A DNA stretch of 64,000 bases from Cryptomeria japonica (lineage: Eukaryota; Streptophyta; Pinopsida; Cupressales; Cupressaceae): positions 154,797,613 to 154,861,612 of the forward strand of contig NC_081405.1 of assembly GCF_030272615.1 (NCBI RefSeq), in the 5' to 3' direction. A program made the position numbers and the translations under genes. Below are positions 1 to 12,429 of this stretch, one piece after another. Positions within the stretch are counted from its first letter, which is position 1. Each line of letters opens with the position of its first letter. Under the pieces are notes generated by a model. That model was not told where the DNA came from. It saw nothing but the letters and a program-made list of their open reading frames with translations, and did no database searches.

Positions 1-2
1 AA

Positions 3-3000
3 GTTGAAGTAAAGGATGAATGGATCATTGACTCAAGATGCTCACATCATATGACAAGAGACGAAGGTAAATTCTTGAACTTTCAAGAATACAATGGAGG
101 TTTAGTAAGATTTGGAGATGACAAAGCCTATTCAATCAAAGGTAAGGGTATAATATCTCTTGATGGTAAGCATAACACTAACAATGTCTACTATGTTGAA
201 GGATTAAATCATTATCTTTTAAGTGTTGGTCAATTAGTTGAGAAAGGATTTCAGTTACAATTTAAAAATGGAAAATGCAAAATCATGAATAGAACTGGTT
301 TGGAAATTGCAACCGGTAATCAGACTAGAGGTAATATCTTTCATTTGAATAACAGTGAAAAGACATGCTTGATTGCACATATAGATGAAAGTTAGTTATG
401 GCATAAGAGACTCTGTCATGTAAACTTTGATTGCATAGTAAAGATCAGTACTTCTAAGGCAGTTAGAGATCTACCTAAAATTGTCAAACCTCAGAACACA
501 ATTTGCAAGGAATGTCAATTTGGAAAACAAGTTAGAGCTAGTTTCAAAAGTATTCCAGAAAAATCCAATAATGCTCTTGATTTGATTCACACTGATTTAT
601 GTGGTCCAACTAGAACTAAAAGCTTACAAGGTGATAGATATTTCATGCTAATCATTGATGACTATTCTAGAATGTGTTGGGTTACTTTTCTCAGAGAAAA
701 ATCGGAAGCACTTGGAAAATTCAAACTATTCAAAGCAATGGTTGAAAATGAAACCGGTAAGAAAATCAAATGTTTAAGATCAGATCAAGGAGGAGAATTC
801 ACATCTAAGGACTTTAATACATTCTGTGAAGTGAATGGAATCAAAAGACAGCTATCAGCACCTCAGACACCATAGTAGAATGGAGTTGTTGAAAGGAAAA
901 ATAGAACTATCTTAGATGCAGCAAGAAGTATGTTATCAGAAGCAAATTTACCACATGTGTATTGGAGAGAAGCAGTCAGCACAGCCATCTATACATTCAA
1001 CAAAGTTCACATCAAAGGTGAAACCGGTAAGAACCCTCATGAACTATGGTTTGGTAATACTCCTACTCTTAAATATTTCAGAATTTTTGGAAGTAAATGT
1101 TATATTAGAAGAGATGAGTATATTGGAAAATTTGATCCTATAAGTGATGAAGGAATATTTCTTGGTTGTTCATCTAAGAGCAAGGCATATAGATGTTTTA
1201 ACAAGAGATTACAAAAAATCGTTGAGAGTACAAATGTAAAAATTGATGAACAATTCAGAGGAACTTCAAGGTATATAGACTCTGAACCGGAAACAGAAAT
1301 TGTGACAAATGAACCTACATAAAATCCACCGATACAAAATGAAGATCCAGTTACCCCGGTACCATCTGAGGATTCCACAATAACTGAAGAACAGCAACAT
1401 ACAAAGACACCTCGGTATGTAAGATTGAATCATTCTAAAAATCAGATAATTGGAAATAAATTTAAAGGAGTTATGACAAGAGGAAGATTGGAAAATGAAG
1501 AGGTATGTCTTATTTCTCAAATAGAACCATCATTTGTTAATGAGGCATGTGAAGATAAATTTTGGATTAAAGCTATGGAAGAAGAATTAGAACAAATTGA
1601 GAAAAATAACACTTGGATATTAGTTCCCCGACCTAAAGATAAAAATGTAATTGGAACCAAATGGGTATTCAAAAACAAACTTAATGAAGATGGTAAGGTT
1701 GTCAGAAATAAAGAAAGACTAGTGTGTAAGGGATATTCTTAGAAAGAAGGAGTTGATTACAATGAAACCTTTGCACCGATAGCTAGAATTGAGGTAGTCA
1801 AATTATTCTTGGCTTTTGCAGCACACAAGAACTACAAAGTCTATCAAATGGACATTAAATGTGCATTTTTGAATGGAGATCTTGAAGAGGAAGTATACAT
1901 TGAACAACCTGATGGATTTTCTTTGACAGATGACAACGATATGGTTTACAGGTTAAGGAAAGCTCTATATGGACTGAAACAAGCCCCAAGAGCTTGTTAT
2001 GCAAGATTGGATAAGTATCTTTTAAAGATTGGTTTTACTAAAGGAAATGCAGACAGCAATTTATATTACAAAATAACTAATGATGACATATTGATTATAG
2101 AAGTATTTGTTGATGATATAATCTTTGGAGGAGAAGATGGTTTATGTAAGGAATTTTCTACTAAAATGCAGCAAGAATTTGAAATGTCTATGATTGGAGA
2201 AATAAAATTCTTTTTAGGATTGCAGATTTCACAAACTGACAAAGGTATATTCTTGAGCCAATCCAAATACTTAAAAGAGTTACTAAAGAAATTTGGGATG
2301 GAGAACTCTAAACCGGTAAGCACACCTATGACTACAAATGACAAATTATCTCAAAGGGATGAATCTACACCTGTTAATCCAACTAGATACAAATCTATGA
2401 TAGGAGGTTTACTGTATTTAACACAAACCAGACCTGATATTATGAATGCAGTATGTATTGTTTCAAGATTTCAAAGTAATCCTAGAGAAAATCATGAATC
2501 AGTAGTAAAAAGGATTTTTCGGTACTTACAAGGCAATATAAATCTTGGATTATGGTATCCTAGAGATGAAAACTTTGAATTATGTGCATACACAGATGCA
2601 AATTGGGCAGGAGATGTGGATGATAGAAAAAGCACCACCAACGGAGAATTCTTTCTTGGAAAGAGATTAGTTTCTTGGTTGAGTAAGAAATAGAGTTGTA
2701 CATCTTTATCAACAACAGAATCAGAATATGTTGCAGCAGCAACTAATTGTACACAGGTACTATGGCTTAAGCAAATGTTGAAAGACATAAAGGTAAAATA
2801 CAAGGAACCTATTACCATATATTGTGATAACACTGCAACAATTGATATATCTAAGAATCCAGTACTACATTCTAAAACAAAACATGTTTCTATCAAACTG
2901 AATTTTCTTAGGGAAAAAGTTGAAGAAAAGGAGATAAAACTGGTTTATGTGAACACTAAAGAACAACTTGCAGATATTTTCACAAAACCTTTGCCTAAGG

Positions 3001-3149
3001 AGACTTTTGAACATCTCAGAGATCAGCTTGGAGTCATACCACCACCGGTAGAGACTTAGACTGTTGATGATTGTCATCAACTGGCAGAATTAAAAGATAA
3101 AACTTTTACTTCGGTCTTTGATGAGGAAGCTACTTCTCAGGGAGAGTAG
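3..3149 (+). pseudogene. pol: Copia-A pol (protease-integrase-RT-RNase H), nonsense-riddled
   Basis: One uninterrupted reading phase holds the whole polyprotein with no frameshift. The protease motif at 30-38 reads D-S-R where D-S-G is expected. The GAG-pre-integrase zinc finger lies near 396-515. Integrase shows HTDLCGP (about 588), DQGGEF (about 781) and the ERKNRT glutamate region (about 890). RT shows FVDD at 2106-2117, and RNase H runs from about 2590 to 3050, ending with the conserved IFTKPL. In-frame stops lie at 393, 873, 876, 1320, 1740, 2691 and 3057. Where family members have Gln or Trp these are explained by single transitions (CAG or CAA to TAG or TAA, TGG to TAG). The phase finally closes at 3147-3149. 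The product would act in the virus-like particle to copy and integrate the element; this copy is inactive. Confidence 0.93.
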
Positions 3150-3195
3150 TTGGTATTTTGTGTATGAACTTGGTATTATTGTAACTTTGGCATTT

Positions 3196-3438
3196 GATGT
3201 CAAAGGGGGAGAGATATCTATGGAAAAACACATTATGTTTTGGAGAAATTGGTATGGAAACTTTGGAAAACACATGTTGCTCCTAGGGGGAGAGATTGTT
3301 GTTTAGGAGAGATTATTACTCTCTGATTTTTGGTTATAATCTTTTTGGAGATTGTTGGTTTTTGGTATTTGGCATTTTTGTTTTGGCACTTTGATGGTTT
3401 TTCCATCTTGTGTTGCCATCAATGCCAAAGGGGGATAT
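3196..3438 (+). promoter_or_regulatory. Three polypurine-tract-like sites before the Copia-A 3' LTR
   Basis: G-rich tracts occur near 3200-3212 (TCAAAGGGGGAGAG), 3284-3294 (AGGGGGAGAG) and 3427-3436 (AAAGGGGGAT). Only the last abuts the LTR and is the probable plus-strand primer. The first and last share the context ATGxCAAAGGGGG, suggesting local duplication of the PPT region. Confidence 0.7.
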
Positions 3439-4511
3439 TGTTGGTATTTTGGTATGCTTTTGTCATTGATGTCAACACCTACTAAAACACTAGCACTTTG
3501 GAGATCCAATAGCATTCGCCGGCAAGCAAGTAACTATTGCATAGTTACTAGTATATGGTTCACCGACAGGATATAATTAATGATCACCGATACTCAAAAT
3601 TATGTGGAAGACACTTGGTAATGTCGAAGACATCTTTTGGACATCTTGTCCTGGAGTTTTGTTCATTGGTACATTCATATTTGCATATTTTCTTTTACCA
3701 GCAAATAGGTCCAGGGTTACCTAGGGTTACACCGACAGGTTTATCTTTTCCAGATTTCCATGGCACGCTAAGGAAATGATTAATTATTGTTGTAAATGCA
3801 TTAAGCCGACATGTTCAATCGGTTATTGTATCAGATATTATATTTTTTGTAAAATATTTTTATTGTAATATCTTGTAGAGCCGACCTACTAACATTGGTC
3901 TTAGGTTATGGTATAAATATAAGATCTTATTTGTAAGATCGAATGTGGAATGCGAAAAAGAATTGTGAAAAGGTATATGCAAGATTAAGTAGAGCTATAC
4001 ATGAAGACATCATTTGAAGGTGAAGTTAGGTTTTTGTGAAAGCATATCAGCATTACACCGATACTGAATCCAGCATATGAAGATGCTATCTTGTGCAGTA
4101 CATTCTTATTGGATTTAACCATCCAACTGTAGTTAGTGTGACTCCCATTTTGTGATTGAGCAGTGAACTCTAGGTTGTTGGCCTTTTTGCATGTGCAGAC
4201 CCCATTTATGTACACTTACTATCTGCAGTAGTATCATCTGATTGTGGGTAAGGTTTCCCACCGTGGGTTTTCCCCTTACAGGGTTTCCACGTACAAATAT
4301 TGGTGTCATGTGTTGTGGATGACTTTGTGTTTATGTTTCATGCATTAATCTTTACCGGTATAGCTATTAACTATTAAAACTATTTACCGGCATACTTAAC
4401 TGGTTTACCGGTATTAAGCATTAAGTTGGTTAAGTTGTTTTTGGTTTGAAATTTGTTGACAACTGATTCACCCACCCCCCCCCCCCTCTCAGTTGTCTCC
4501 AGGACCTAACA
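3439..4511 (+). repeat. Copia-A 3' LTR
   Basis: About 1073 bp, bounded by TGTTGG and CTAACA. A TATA box (TATAAATA) lies at 3912-3919. The distal part holds a run of C residues (about 4473-4486) before CTCAG, followed by the terminal AACA. ACCGG occurs several times in the last 200 bp and also in the coding region. The 3' part resembles the LTR fragments ending at 12938 and, in its last bases, the TR-1 LTRs. Confidence 0.88.
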
Positions 4512-7500
4512 GTAGCAATCAAGGGAATATGATGGGCAATGGAAAAGAAAGTAACATATTGGAACTCTCTAAGGACTTAAAGAAAATCACCCCTCCTAAG
4601 TTCGATGGGAGGCAAATTGGTGAAGGTGCTGAGAATTGGCTAAATGAAATGGAAAAGTATTTTGAACTAAGAGATTTTAGCAAAACAACCAAGGCCTTAT
4701 GGGGTTCCTATCAGCTCACAGGGGAGGTGGCTAGTTGGTGGACCAACACTAAGGAGCAAAATGGGTATAGCAGGGATACGATCACATGGGATCAATTTGT
4801 TCACCACTTCCGAAAAAGGTGGCTCCCTCAATTGTTCTTTGATGAGAAGGTGAAAAAATTCCACAATCTACGTCAAGGACCCCTATCAGTCCAACAATAT
4901 TGGGATAAGTTCGCCAAATTGCTTAAGTATGTGCCTATGTACCAGAAAGATGAAGAGGGCCAAGCGAGGAAGTTCATTTTGGGACTAAATACCAACATAG
5001 GGGCAGAGGTTGACATGCATGGACCCAAAAACATGAACGAAGTACTTGAAAAGTCCCTAAGGCAAGAGAAGAAGATTCAAACACTAGCAGGGCAGAACTA
5101 TAATGGGAACCACTCTTTTAAAAGGAAGCAGGAATTCAAGGGGAACACTAACTTCAACAAAAGTCAAAGGAATAATTCTTCTGAAAGAAGGCCACCTCAT
5201 AATCAATATTAGAGGAATGGAAATAATAATAACAGGGGCAATAATAACAGAGGCAACTATAACATGAATGACCAGCAGAACAGGGTAACTTATCCACCTA
5301 GGGCCAACGAAACAAGGAATGATCCCCCTAGGAATCAAGGTAGGAGGGGTCCTCCAGGTGGATGCTTCATGTGTGGGGGAAATCATTTTCCTAGAGAGTG
5401 TCCCAGGATGTAAGGATGGATTAGGGCCAATCAACCCCAACAAGGGCCCCAACAAAGGATTCATGCAGCAGTTAGGAACCGAAGAGGAAGATACCAGAAT
5501 GTTCCTGTGGAAACTACAGGTACACTATTTGAACAACCAATTTCAATTCTAATTGACACTGGGTCATCTGAATGTTTCATCTCACCTAAATTAGTAAGCA
5601 AATATGCATTAAAAGTTAATCAAATGGAGTCATCATGGATGGTTCAATATGGGGATAAGGCAACTAGGGAAGTAACTAAGTGTTTGTCGAGGGCAAGGGT
5701 ACAATTTCTTGAGTTTGAAACAAGGGTAGACCTCTATGTGGCACCCCTAGGATTATATGATGTAATTATTAGAATGAGTTGGTTAACAGACCATCAAGCT
5801 AATGTAGATTGCTATAATAAAGTTGTTGAATGTTTGGATGATGGGGGAAAAAGGGTCAAAATCCAAGGAAAGTTTAAACCCATTAATATAGAAACCATAT
5901 CAGCCATGCAATTGAAGAAGGAAAGAAGAAGAGGAGGCCTAATCTATATGGTCAAAATTGATGAAGGGAAGGAGGAAAATACCCCAACCTTTGAAAATAC
6001 CCCTTTCTTAAAAGAATTCAAGGATGTTTTTCCAGAAGAATTACCTGGCTTACCCCCTAAAAGGAAGTTTGACTTTTCTATTGAAGTACTACCTGGAGTT
6101 GAACCAGTGTCAAGGGCACCTTACCGGATGAACACAACTGAATTACAAGAGCTCAAAATGCAATTAGAGGAACTCTTAGCTAAGGGATTAATAAGGCCAA
6201 GTGTATCACCATGGGGAGCGCCAGTCTTATTCGTTAAGAAGAAGGATGGAACCTTAAGACTATGCATCGATTATAGGATGTTGAACAAGGTCACAATAAA
6301 GAATAGGTATCCCTTACCTTGCATAGAGGATCTTTTTGACCAAATGAAAGGAGCAACAGTTTTCTCAAAGATAGACCTCCGGTTAGGGTACCATCAACTC
6401 AGAATTAAGGAGGAGGACATTCCAAAGACAGCTTTCAGGACTAGATATGGGCATTATGAGTTCACAGTAGTTCCTTTTGGTGTAACCAAAGCCCCAGGTA
6501 CATTTATGAACCTAATGAATAGTGTACTCCATGACTACTTGGACAAATTTATTTTGGTATTTATGGATGACATATTGATTTACTCTAGGAATGAGGAGGA
6601 ACATTTAGTACACCTACAAATTGTTTTGCAAAGGTTGAGAGAACATAAGTTATATGGGAAATTGTCAAAATGTGCCTTCTTCGAGGAAAAGATTCACTAC
6701 CTTGGGCATATAATATCAAAGGAAGGAATAGCAGTTAATCTAGATAAGATAAAGGCAATAGTAGAATGGTCAATCCCTAAAAACGTTTTAGAGGTAAGAA
6801 GCTTTATGGGGCTAGCAGGTTACTATAGGAGGTTTGTGGAAGGATTCTCTAAGATAGCAAACCCCATCACCTCATTACAGAGGAAGGGTAAAAGGTTTGT
6901 GTAGACAGAACAAAGTGATAAGGCATTCCAAATCTTGAAAGGAAAACTAACTTCAACACCCATTCTAAAAGTACCAGATTCGAATGGACACTTCATAGTC
7001 ATAACTGACGCTTCTATTGAAGGTTTAGGAGGAGTACTTGTCCAAGATGAAGGGGTAGTAGCTTACGAATCCAGAAAGCTAAGGACTTATGAGGTTAATT
7101 ATGCACCCCACGACTTAGAGTTAGCAGTGATTGTACATGCCCTACAGAAATGGAGACACTTCTTTCTATGGAAGCCCTTTGAGTTAAAGTCAAATAACCA
7201 AGGACTAAAGTACATCTTTACCCAACCCCACTTAAATGCCAGACAAAGAAGGTGGTTAGAGTTTCTAAGTGAATATGATTTTGAAATTGAATATATTAAG
7301 GGGAAGGAAAATAGGGTGGTGGATGCTTTGAGTAGGAGGAGACACTTGATGACTATAGCAACATTCAAAACTTCTTTCAAAAGGAAAGTAATGGATGAGC
7401 AAGGTCACGACCCATGGTATGAGCAAGTCAAATTGACTTTAGAATATGATCCAACCGATCCTAAGGTTGAAGGGTATACATTGGATGAGGATGGGTTGCT

Positions 7501-8812
7501 CAAATACAATAATAGAATCTATATTCCTAATTCAGGAGACTTAAGGGAAGTAGTCTTGTCAGAGGCTCACAATGCCCCTTACTCAGGGCACCCAGGAGTT
7601 AAAAAACTTTGTGAAAACCTAAAGAAGTTATACATTTGGTAAGGGATGAAGAATGACATAGTCAAATATGTGGCTAAATGTTTGGAGTGTCAAAGAGTAA
7701 AGGCAAAACATAAACATCTAGCTGGATTATTACAGTTACATGATGTACCTCAACATAAGTGGCAAGTTATTAGTATGGATTTTGTGCAAGGATTGCCCAC
7801 GTCACCTTCTAGGCATGATACAATAATGGTGGTAATTGACAAACTCACCAAGGTGGCACACTTTATACCCAGAAATCTTACAGATGATACGCCTACCTTG
7901 GCGAGGCACTTTGTTAAGGAAATATTTAGGTTACGTGGAATGCCAGAGAAAATCATAGCAGATAGAGATGCTAGATTCACTTCAAGGTTTTGGACAACTC
8001 TTCAAACAGCTCTGGGAACTCAACTAAATTTTAGCACTGCATACCATCCTGAAACCGATAGTCAAATAGAAAGGACAAATTAGATTATGGAAGACCTACT
8101 TCGCATGTACTGCATGGACCAACAGAAGAAATGGGAAGAGTACCTACCTCTGGTAGAATTTGCTTATAATAATACATATCAAACATCTTTGGGAATGGCA
8201 CCTTTCGAAGCATTGTATGGTAGGCCATGTCGAACACCTTTGAGTTGGGATAGTCTTGAAGATAGAGTAATTGTTGGACAAGATATGTTGAAGGAGATGG
8301 AAAGGAAAACTAAGGAAATTAGGCAGAGATTGAATGAAGCCTCAGATAGGCAGAAAAGTTATGCAGACAAAAACAGGACACCAAGGGAGTTTGAGGTGGG
8401 AGAGAAAGTCTTCCTAAGGGTTAGGCCACACAAGAGTTCCATAAGGTTTGGTAAAAAGACCAAGCTTGCACCTCGTTATGTTGGACCTTTTGAAATATTG
8501 GAAAGGATTAATCCAGTTGCATACCAGTTGGCCTTACCTCCCCAGTTGAGCCGAATCCATGATGTCTTCCATGTATCTCTTCTTAAAAAGTATGTACCTG
8601 ATGAGAAACACATTTTGAATTGGGATGCTTTACAGGTCTAGGAAATGGGAGGAATAATGATAGAGCCATTCAAAATCTTGGAGAGGCGCCAGTGCCAAAT
8701 GTGCAATAGAGAGGTTGATCAATGCAAAGTCCAATGGAACCAGTATGATGAGAAGAATGCCACATAGGAAGATACTAGGGAGATGCAACAATTGTTTCCT
8801 TTTTTGTTTTAA
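4512..8812 (+). pseudogene. gag-pol: Gypsy-A gag-pol polyprotein with chromodomain
   Basis: One phase from the Copia-A junction to the TAA at 8810 carries gag and pol together. Capsid (about 4590-5070) is followed by a zinc knuckle at 5363-5401 spaced CX2CX3HX4C, one residue shorter than usual. Protease DTGS lies at 5555-5566, RT FMDD at 6560-6571, RNase H from about 7004, and the integrase HHCC region about 7567-7690. Acidic catalytic residues follow near 7777, 7964 and 8069. A chromodomain-like segment occupies about 8669-8806 and would guide integration by binding chromatin. Internal stops at 5210, 5411, 6902, 7640, 8081, 8639 and 8765 sit mostly at expected Gln or Trp positions; I see no frameshift. 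The true start codon is not in the window. Confidence 0.92.
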
Positions 8813-8878
8813 CTAATCATGAACTATAGACTCTTTTGGATACATTCAATAAGTGCATCGAGACGATACACAAATTAA

Positions 8879-8889
8879 GGGGGGGAGGA
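8879..8889 (+). promoter_or_regulatory. Gypsy-A polypurine tract
   Basis: GGGGGGGAGGA immediately precedes the LTR start TGTCACAACCC. It is the expected primer site for plus-strand DNA synthesis. Confidence 0.85.
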
Positions 8890-9905
8890 TGTCACAACCC
8901 TCCTTTATCACTTTTTGATTTAAGTACAATTCTATTGTATTTTTGGTTCAGCTATTTAAAATGATTGAATAAATGTTATAAAAGAATAAAAATGAACACA
9001 CACAGACACACACACTTGGAGAATATAATTATTTTTATTTATTTTCCCACTCCCAATTATGGCACATGTTGTAGGAGGAATTAGAAGCTTCTACAGGAAT
9101 CTCCACCACCTTGCATGTAACTCCCCCACTAAGTTTTTAATCAATTTGCATGAGTCCAATATTGGAAAAGAATCTCTTTTTTAATTAAATTCTCTAGATA
9201 GTGGAATTGAGGGATTTTTCTTTTAAAATTGTATGCAAGTTTCAAAGAAGGGAGTTGATTATGTTTTGAAGAAAATTTCCCAAGTTTTCGTAGTAGGATC
9301 TTCTTTGGTAGTCTCATTTTTGTTGCAGGATTTTTAAGTTGTTGTTTGAAAGATTTCTCTCAAGTTGCAAGGAAGGATCAAAAGGATAGCTAGAGGATTC
9401 AACATCAAGCTTCGATAAGCCAGGTTCTCTTCTTGCTATTTCGCATTCACATATGAGAAATGGTATTATCCAAAATATAGTTTCTAGATCTTCCCTTATT
9501 GTAAATCTTTTCTTCTTATTTAGGAATGAATATTGATAAAATACTTTCACATAATGCATGTAAAAGATAGCTTTATTATTTATTTTATTTTCCTTAGGAA
9601 ATATGCACATGATCTTGCTTTTTGCTTTTTCAAAGATTTTAGATCTATCCAAAAATCATATTCCCCTTATTTAAAATTCTTTGTCTAAGATTAAAAATCT
9701 TCCCTATGTGATTAGATGATATGAACCTTAATATTTATTCTTTTCTTGAATTCTTTTCTCTGGCTCTTCGAATGGAAATCTGAAAGTAAAATCTCATCCT
9801 TTAATTAAATTTGACTTCTCTATGAATAGAAAAGTTTGATAATAAAATATAAACCTCGTTGTGTTCATTATTCACTATGGGAAATATTATTCTTTTCCTC
9901 TCGAA

Positions 9906-9908
<3 letters not shown>

Positions 9909-9984
<76 letters not shown>
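9909..9984. repeat. (CT)n(AT)n microsatellite
   Basis: About 25 CT units (9909-9958) run straight into about 13 AT units (9959-9984), within the Gypsy-A LTR. Confidence 0.97.
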
Positions 9985-10112
9985 GAATATTAGTTGAAAT
10001 TGAGGAATATTTTTCTTTGTGAATAAACCTCTGTGTTATTCATCCCTGTGAATAAATCCTCATTCTCATTTGATTACGTAAATATTTTTTTATCTGGTTA
10101 TATACTCTCCCT

Positions 10113-10172
10113 CTGAATGAAGAAATAAATCTCTCTCTCTGTGAATGAAGAAATAAATCTCTCTCTGTGAAT
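10113..10172. repeat. Short tandem duplication in the Gypsy-A LTR
   Basis: The block TGAATGAAGAAATAAATCTC with its CTCTCTGTG spacer occurs twice in tandem. It probably arose by slippage near the CT-rich sequence. Confidence 0.7.
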
Positions 10173-10524
10173 ATTAGTTGAAAAAAAAATAGAATATAAA
10201 TCCCTCTGTGTGAATATTAAATCTTCTTGAAAAGCTTTGTATTTCTCAGCATAAACATCTACCTACTTCTTTGATAAATTTGTTATCTGTGCATCACTGG
10301 AGCAAATTATTTCTCTATTAAATTTCATCCCTGTGATTAAATTATTATTCTCACCCTTGCATTAATATTTTTCCTCTTATACATATGTATGTTCATATAT
10401 TCTTCTTTTATGCTATTTAATAATCTGGAATGAAAAACTATACATATATGTATAGTATTAATAAATTTATGCAAAGTAAATTTTATTTGTTTTGGTGCAC
10501 GAATCAGTACTCTGTACGAAATAT

Positions 10525-10665
10525 CAGACCGTCGCAGGTGGGGATCGGAGTTATTACCTCCGCAGGGGAGTGGTACCATAACAGTACCCTCCACTAGCCT
10601 GTGGTCACTGCTGTGGCAGTGGCCGCAGGGTAGTGGAGGGGACCACAGTGGTCCCCTCACCACTT
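10525..10665. repeat. GC-rich block with strong inverted repeats
   Basis: In otherwise AT-rich DNA this 140-bp stretch contains GGGGACCACAGTGGTCCCC (10638-10656, 9-bp arms around one base) and CACTGCTGTGGCAGTG just upstream. No reading frame or RNA gene is recognised. It sits inside the Gypsy-A LTR. Confidence 0.75.
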
Positions 10666-12159
10666 GGTCTTTGCAAAAGCCATTTCAAAAATCAAATTTA
10701 AGGCAATTGTTATTTATTAAAAAAAATTTATATAATTTTAGTTTAATAAAATTTAAACTTAGGTAAATTTTTAGATTTATAATTAGTTTTAACAAATTTA
10801 TAAATTGTAAATTAAATTATACCAAATTTTATATTTAGATTCTTTTAAGATTCGCTTAGCAATTAATCCATATTAATATGATTTGAAGTTAAATTCTATT
10901 TTTGGGACTAGTGACTTTATAAGCGATATTCTTGCATGTAACTTACACTACCTTCGCCTCATGCAAATTCTTTACATTGATTACATTTATTGGCGTTTCC
11001 ATCTCCATGCAAGTTACACGTTTAATTATTAATATGCAAGTTTCCTAATTGTCATTATTATGCAAGTTATATTTCAAGTTTTGAATAATAAATAATTTTA
11101 GTTATGGTTTTTATTCCATGTAATTCATCAAGTAGTTATTTCAATTAATTGAGCTTTGCAATGTCTAATTATATGCGTTCAATTCATAATTATTTTCCAA
11201 GCATGATGTTTATCATAAGTTATAAAATTAAATAAAAGAAGTCGGGAAATCAAAACCTAGCAGCGTTCGATATATACAGTGCCTCTAGGTCACGCTTATG
11301 GGTAATGCCGTCGTGTTGAACTACTGCACTTAACGCCTAAAAAAGTTGCATCAACGACGTCTATGGCACCGTCCCTATAAATCGTCGAAGAGTAATAAGG
11401 GACACTTGGAAGTTAAAATCCAAGGGGCGGGTAATCCCCCTTGGATCGATAATTTAATAAGATAATTCTAAAATGATCTCTCATCCGCTGAGTTAAACCA
11501 TAGTAAACCCTATAGGGATGATGAGTGAAATGCTTTTATGAAATTGATTTAATCTCGAAGAATTGTTGTTGATTGGCAATTGGTCAAGGGTGACACTCAT
11601 GATAAGATTTAGGATCTAGTTGTTTTAGGCCACAAGCAATAGGCCATCTTGAGCCTTTGCTTAAGCGCTACCATCGTGGGTAGCAACTGCAGAGAAACTG
11701 TCTGGGACATTGACCCTAGAAAGGGTTGTGTACCCACTAATCAATTTACATCAAACCATAGAGTAAAAAATAGAACTACATACTTTACGCCTTGATCCCA
11801 TGTCGAAACGGGTATGTAGGCAGTCTTGGGACGAAGTTGTCCCCAGTACTCAGGCATTCGTGGGTGGGGTCTAGGCTTGGTAAGAAGAAGGATTGAGTAA
11901 GAATCCTAATTTGAAAGATAAGTATAATATAAAGGAAAAAGTAATTCATTGCATACTCAGAAGGAATCCCGTATGGATTCACTTGACTTCCCGAGGTTTA
12001 AGCTAAATTTCAAGGCGGAATTCAAGCTTGTATTATGTTATTTAATTACTCTTAAGGACGGTGACCTCAGTGCACTCCTATTAGAAGAGTGTAGTGCTTA
12101 GTGAGTGGCTCAGGACCTGAATGGTCCCGATGAGTCTAAGTCTCTGGCCAGAGCACCTC

Positions 12160-12328
12160 CTATCCTGATTAGATAGATGCCTACCCCGTATGGGTAGATA
12201 CATACCCCGTATGGGTAGATGCCTATCCCGTACTGGATAGATGAGTTCGTATGTCCCGTATGGACAGATGCCTAACCCGTATGGTTAGATGCTCATCCTA
12301 GATGGATGAATTCCTAATCCAAATGGAT
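12160..12328. repeat. Array of eight short hairpins with changing but matched stems
   Basis: Units of about 21-27 bp each fold around a loop that is usually CGTAT. Stem pairs are CTATC/GATAG, CTACCC/GGGTAG, TACCC/GGGTA, CTATCC/GGATAG, TGTCC/GGACA, CTAACC/GGTTAG, TCATCC/GGATGA and ATCC/GGAT. The arms differ between units yet stay complementary within each unit. The flanking GATG or AGATG is shared. The array lies about 100 bp from the end of the Gypsy-A LTR. Confidence 0.88.
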
Positions 12329-12429
12329 GGATGCCAAGAGTGTGCGATTGAATCAAACACAATGATTAAATTAAACACACAAAAAAAAGAGGTCGCATTT
12401 TGTTGAGTTAAGTATGGTGGGTTATTACA

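Larger units (their letters stand above)
1..4511 (+). mobile_element. Copia-A: Ty1/copia retrotransposon, left end outside the window
   Basis: Contains protease remnant, integrase, reverse transcriptase and RNase H in the copia order (IN before RT), then polypurine tracts and a 3' LTR starting TGTTGG and ending AACA. The right LTR end at 4511 is followed at once by the gag frame of a Ty3/gypsy element, so Copia-A most likely inserted into that gag. The 5' LTR, PBS and gag of Copia-A lie left of the window, so the target-site duplication cannot be checked. Confidence 0.93.
4512..12429 (+). mobile_element. Gypsy-A: Ty3/gypsy chromovirus, 5' end displaced by Copia-A
   Basis: Gag, protease, RT, RNase H, integrase and C-terminal chromodomain follow in gypsy order, then a PPT and a very long LTR. 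The element begins in mid-gag at the end of Copia-A, so the 5' LTR and N-terminal Gag are outside the window. Its right LTR end at 12429 lies inside another copia LTR, placing three insertions in order: copia LTR first, Gypsy-A second, Copia-A third. Confidence 0.92.
8890..12429 (+). repeat. Gypsy-A 3' LTR, about 3.54 kb
   Basis: It begins TGTCACAACCC directly after the PPT and ends GGGTTATTACA, an imperfect inverted match to the start. No coding frame is convincing inside it. It contains a CT/AT microsatellite, a GC-rich inverted-repeat block near 10.5-10.66 kb, and a small hairpin array at 12160-12328. The right boundary is supported because copia-type LTR sequence follows. The 5' LTR is not in the window, so the length is not confirmed by a second copy. 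Confidence 0.78.

Noticed and set aside
4493-4511. Gypsy-A gag appearing to start at 4493
   Set aside because: Those codons are the last bases of the Copia-A LTR; the start is a TTG. The real gag start is outside the window.
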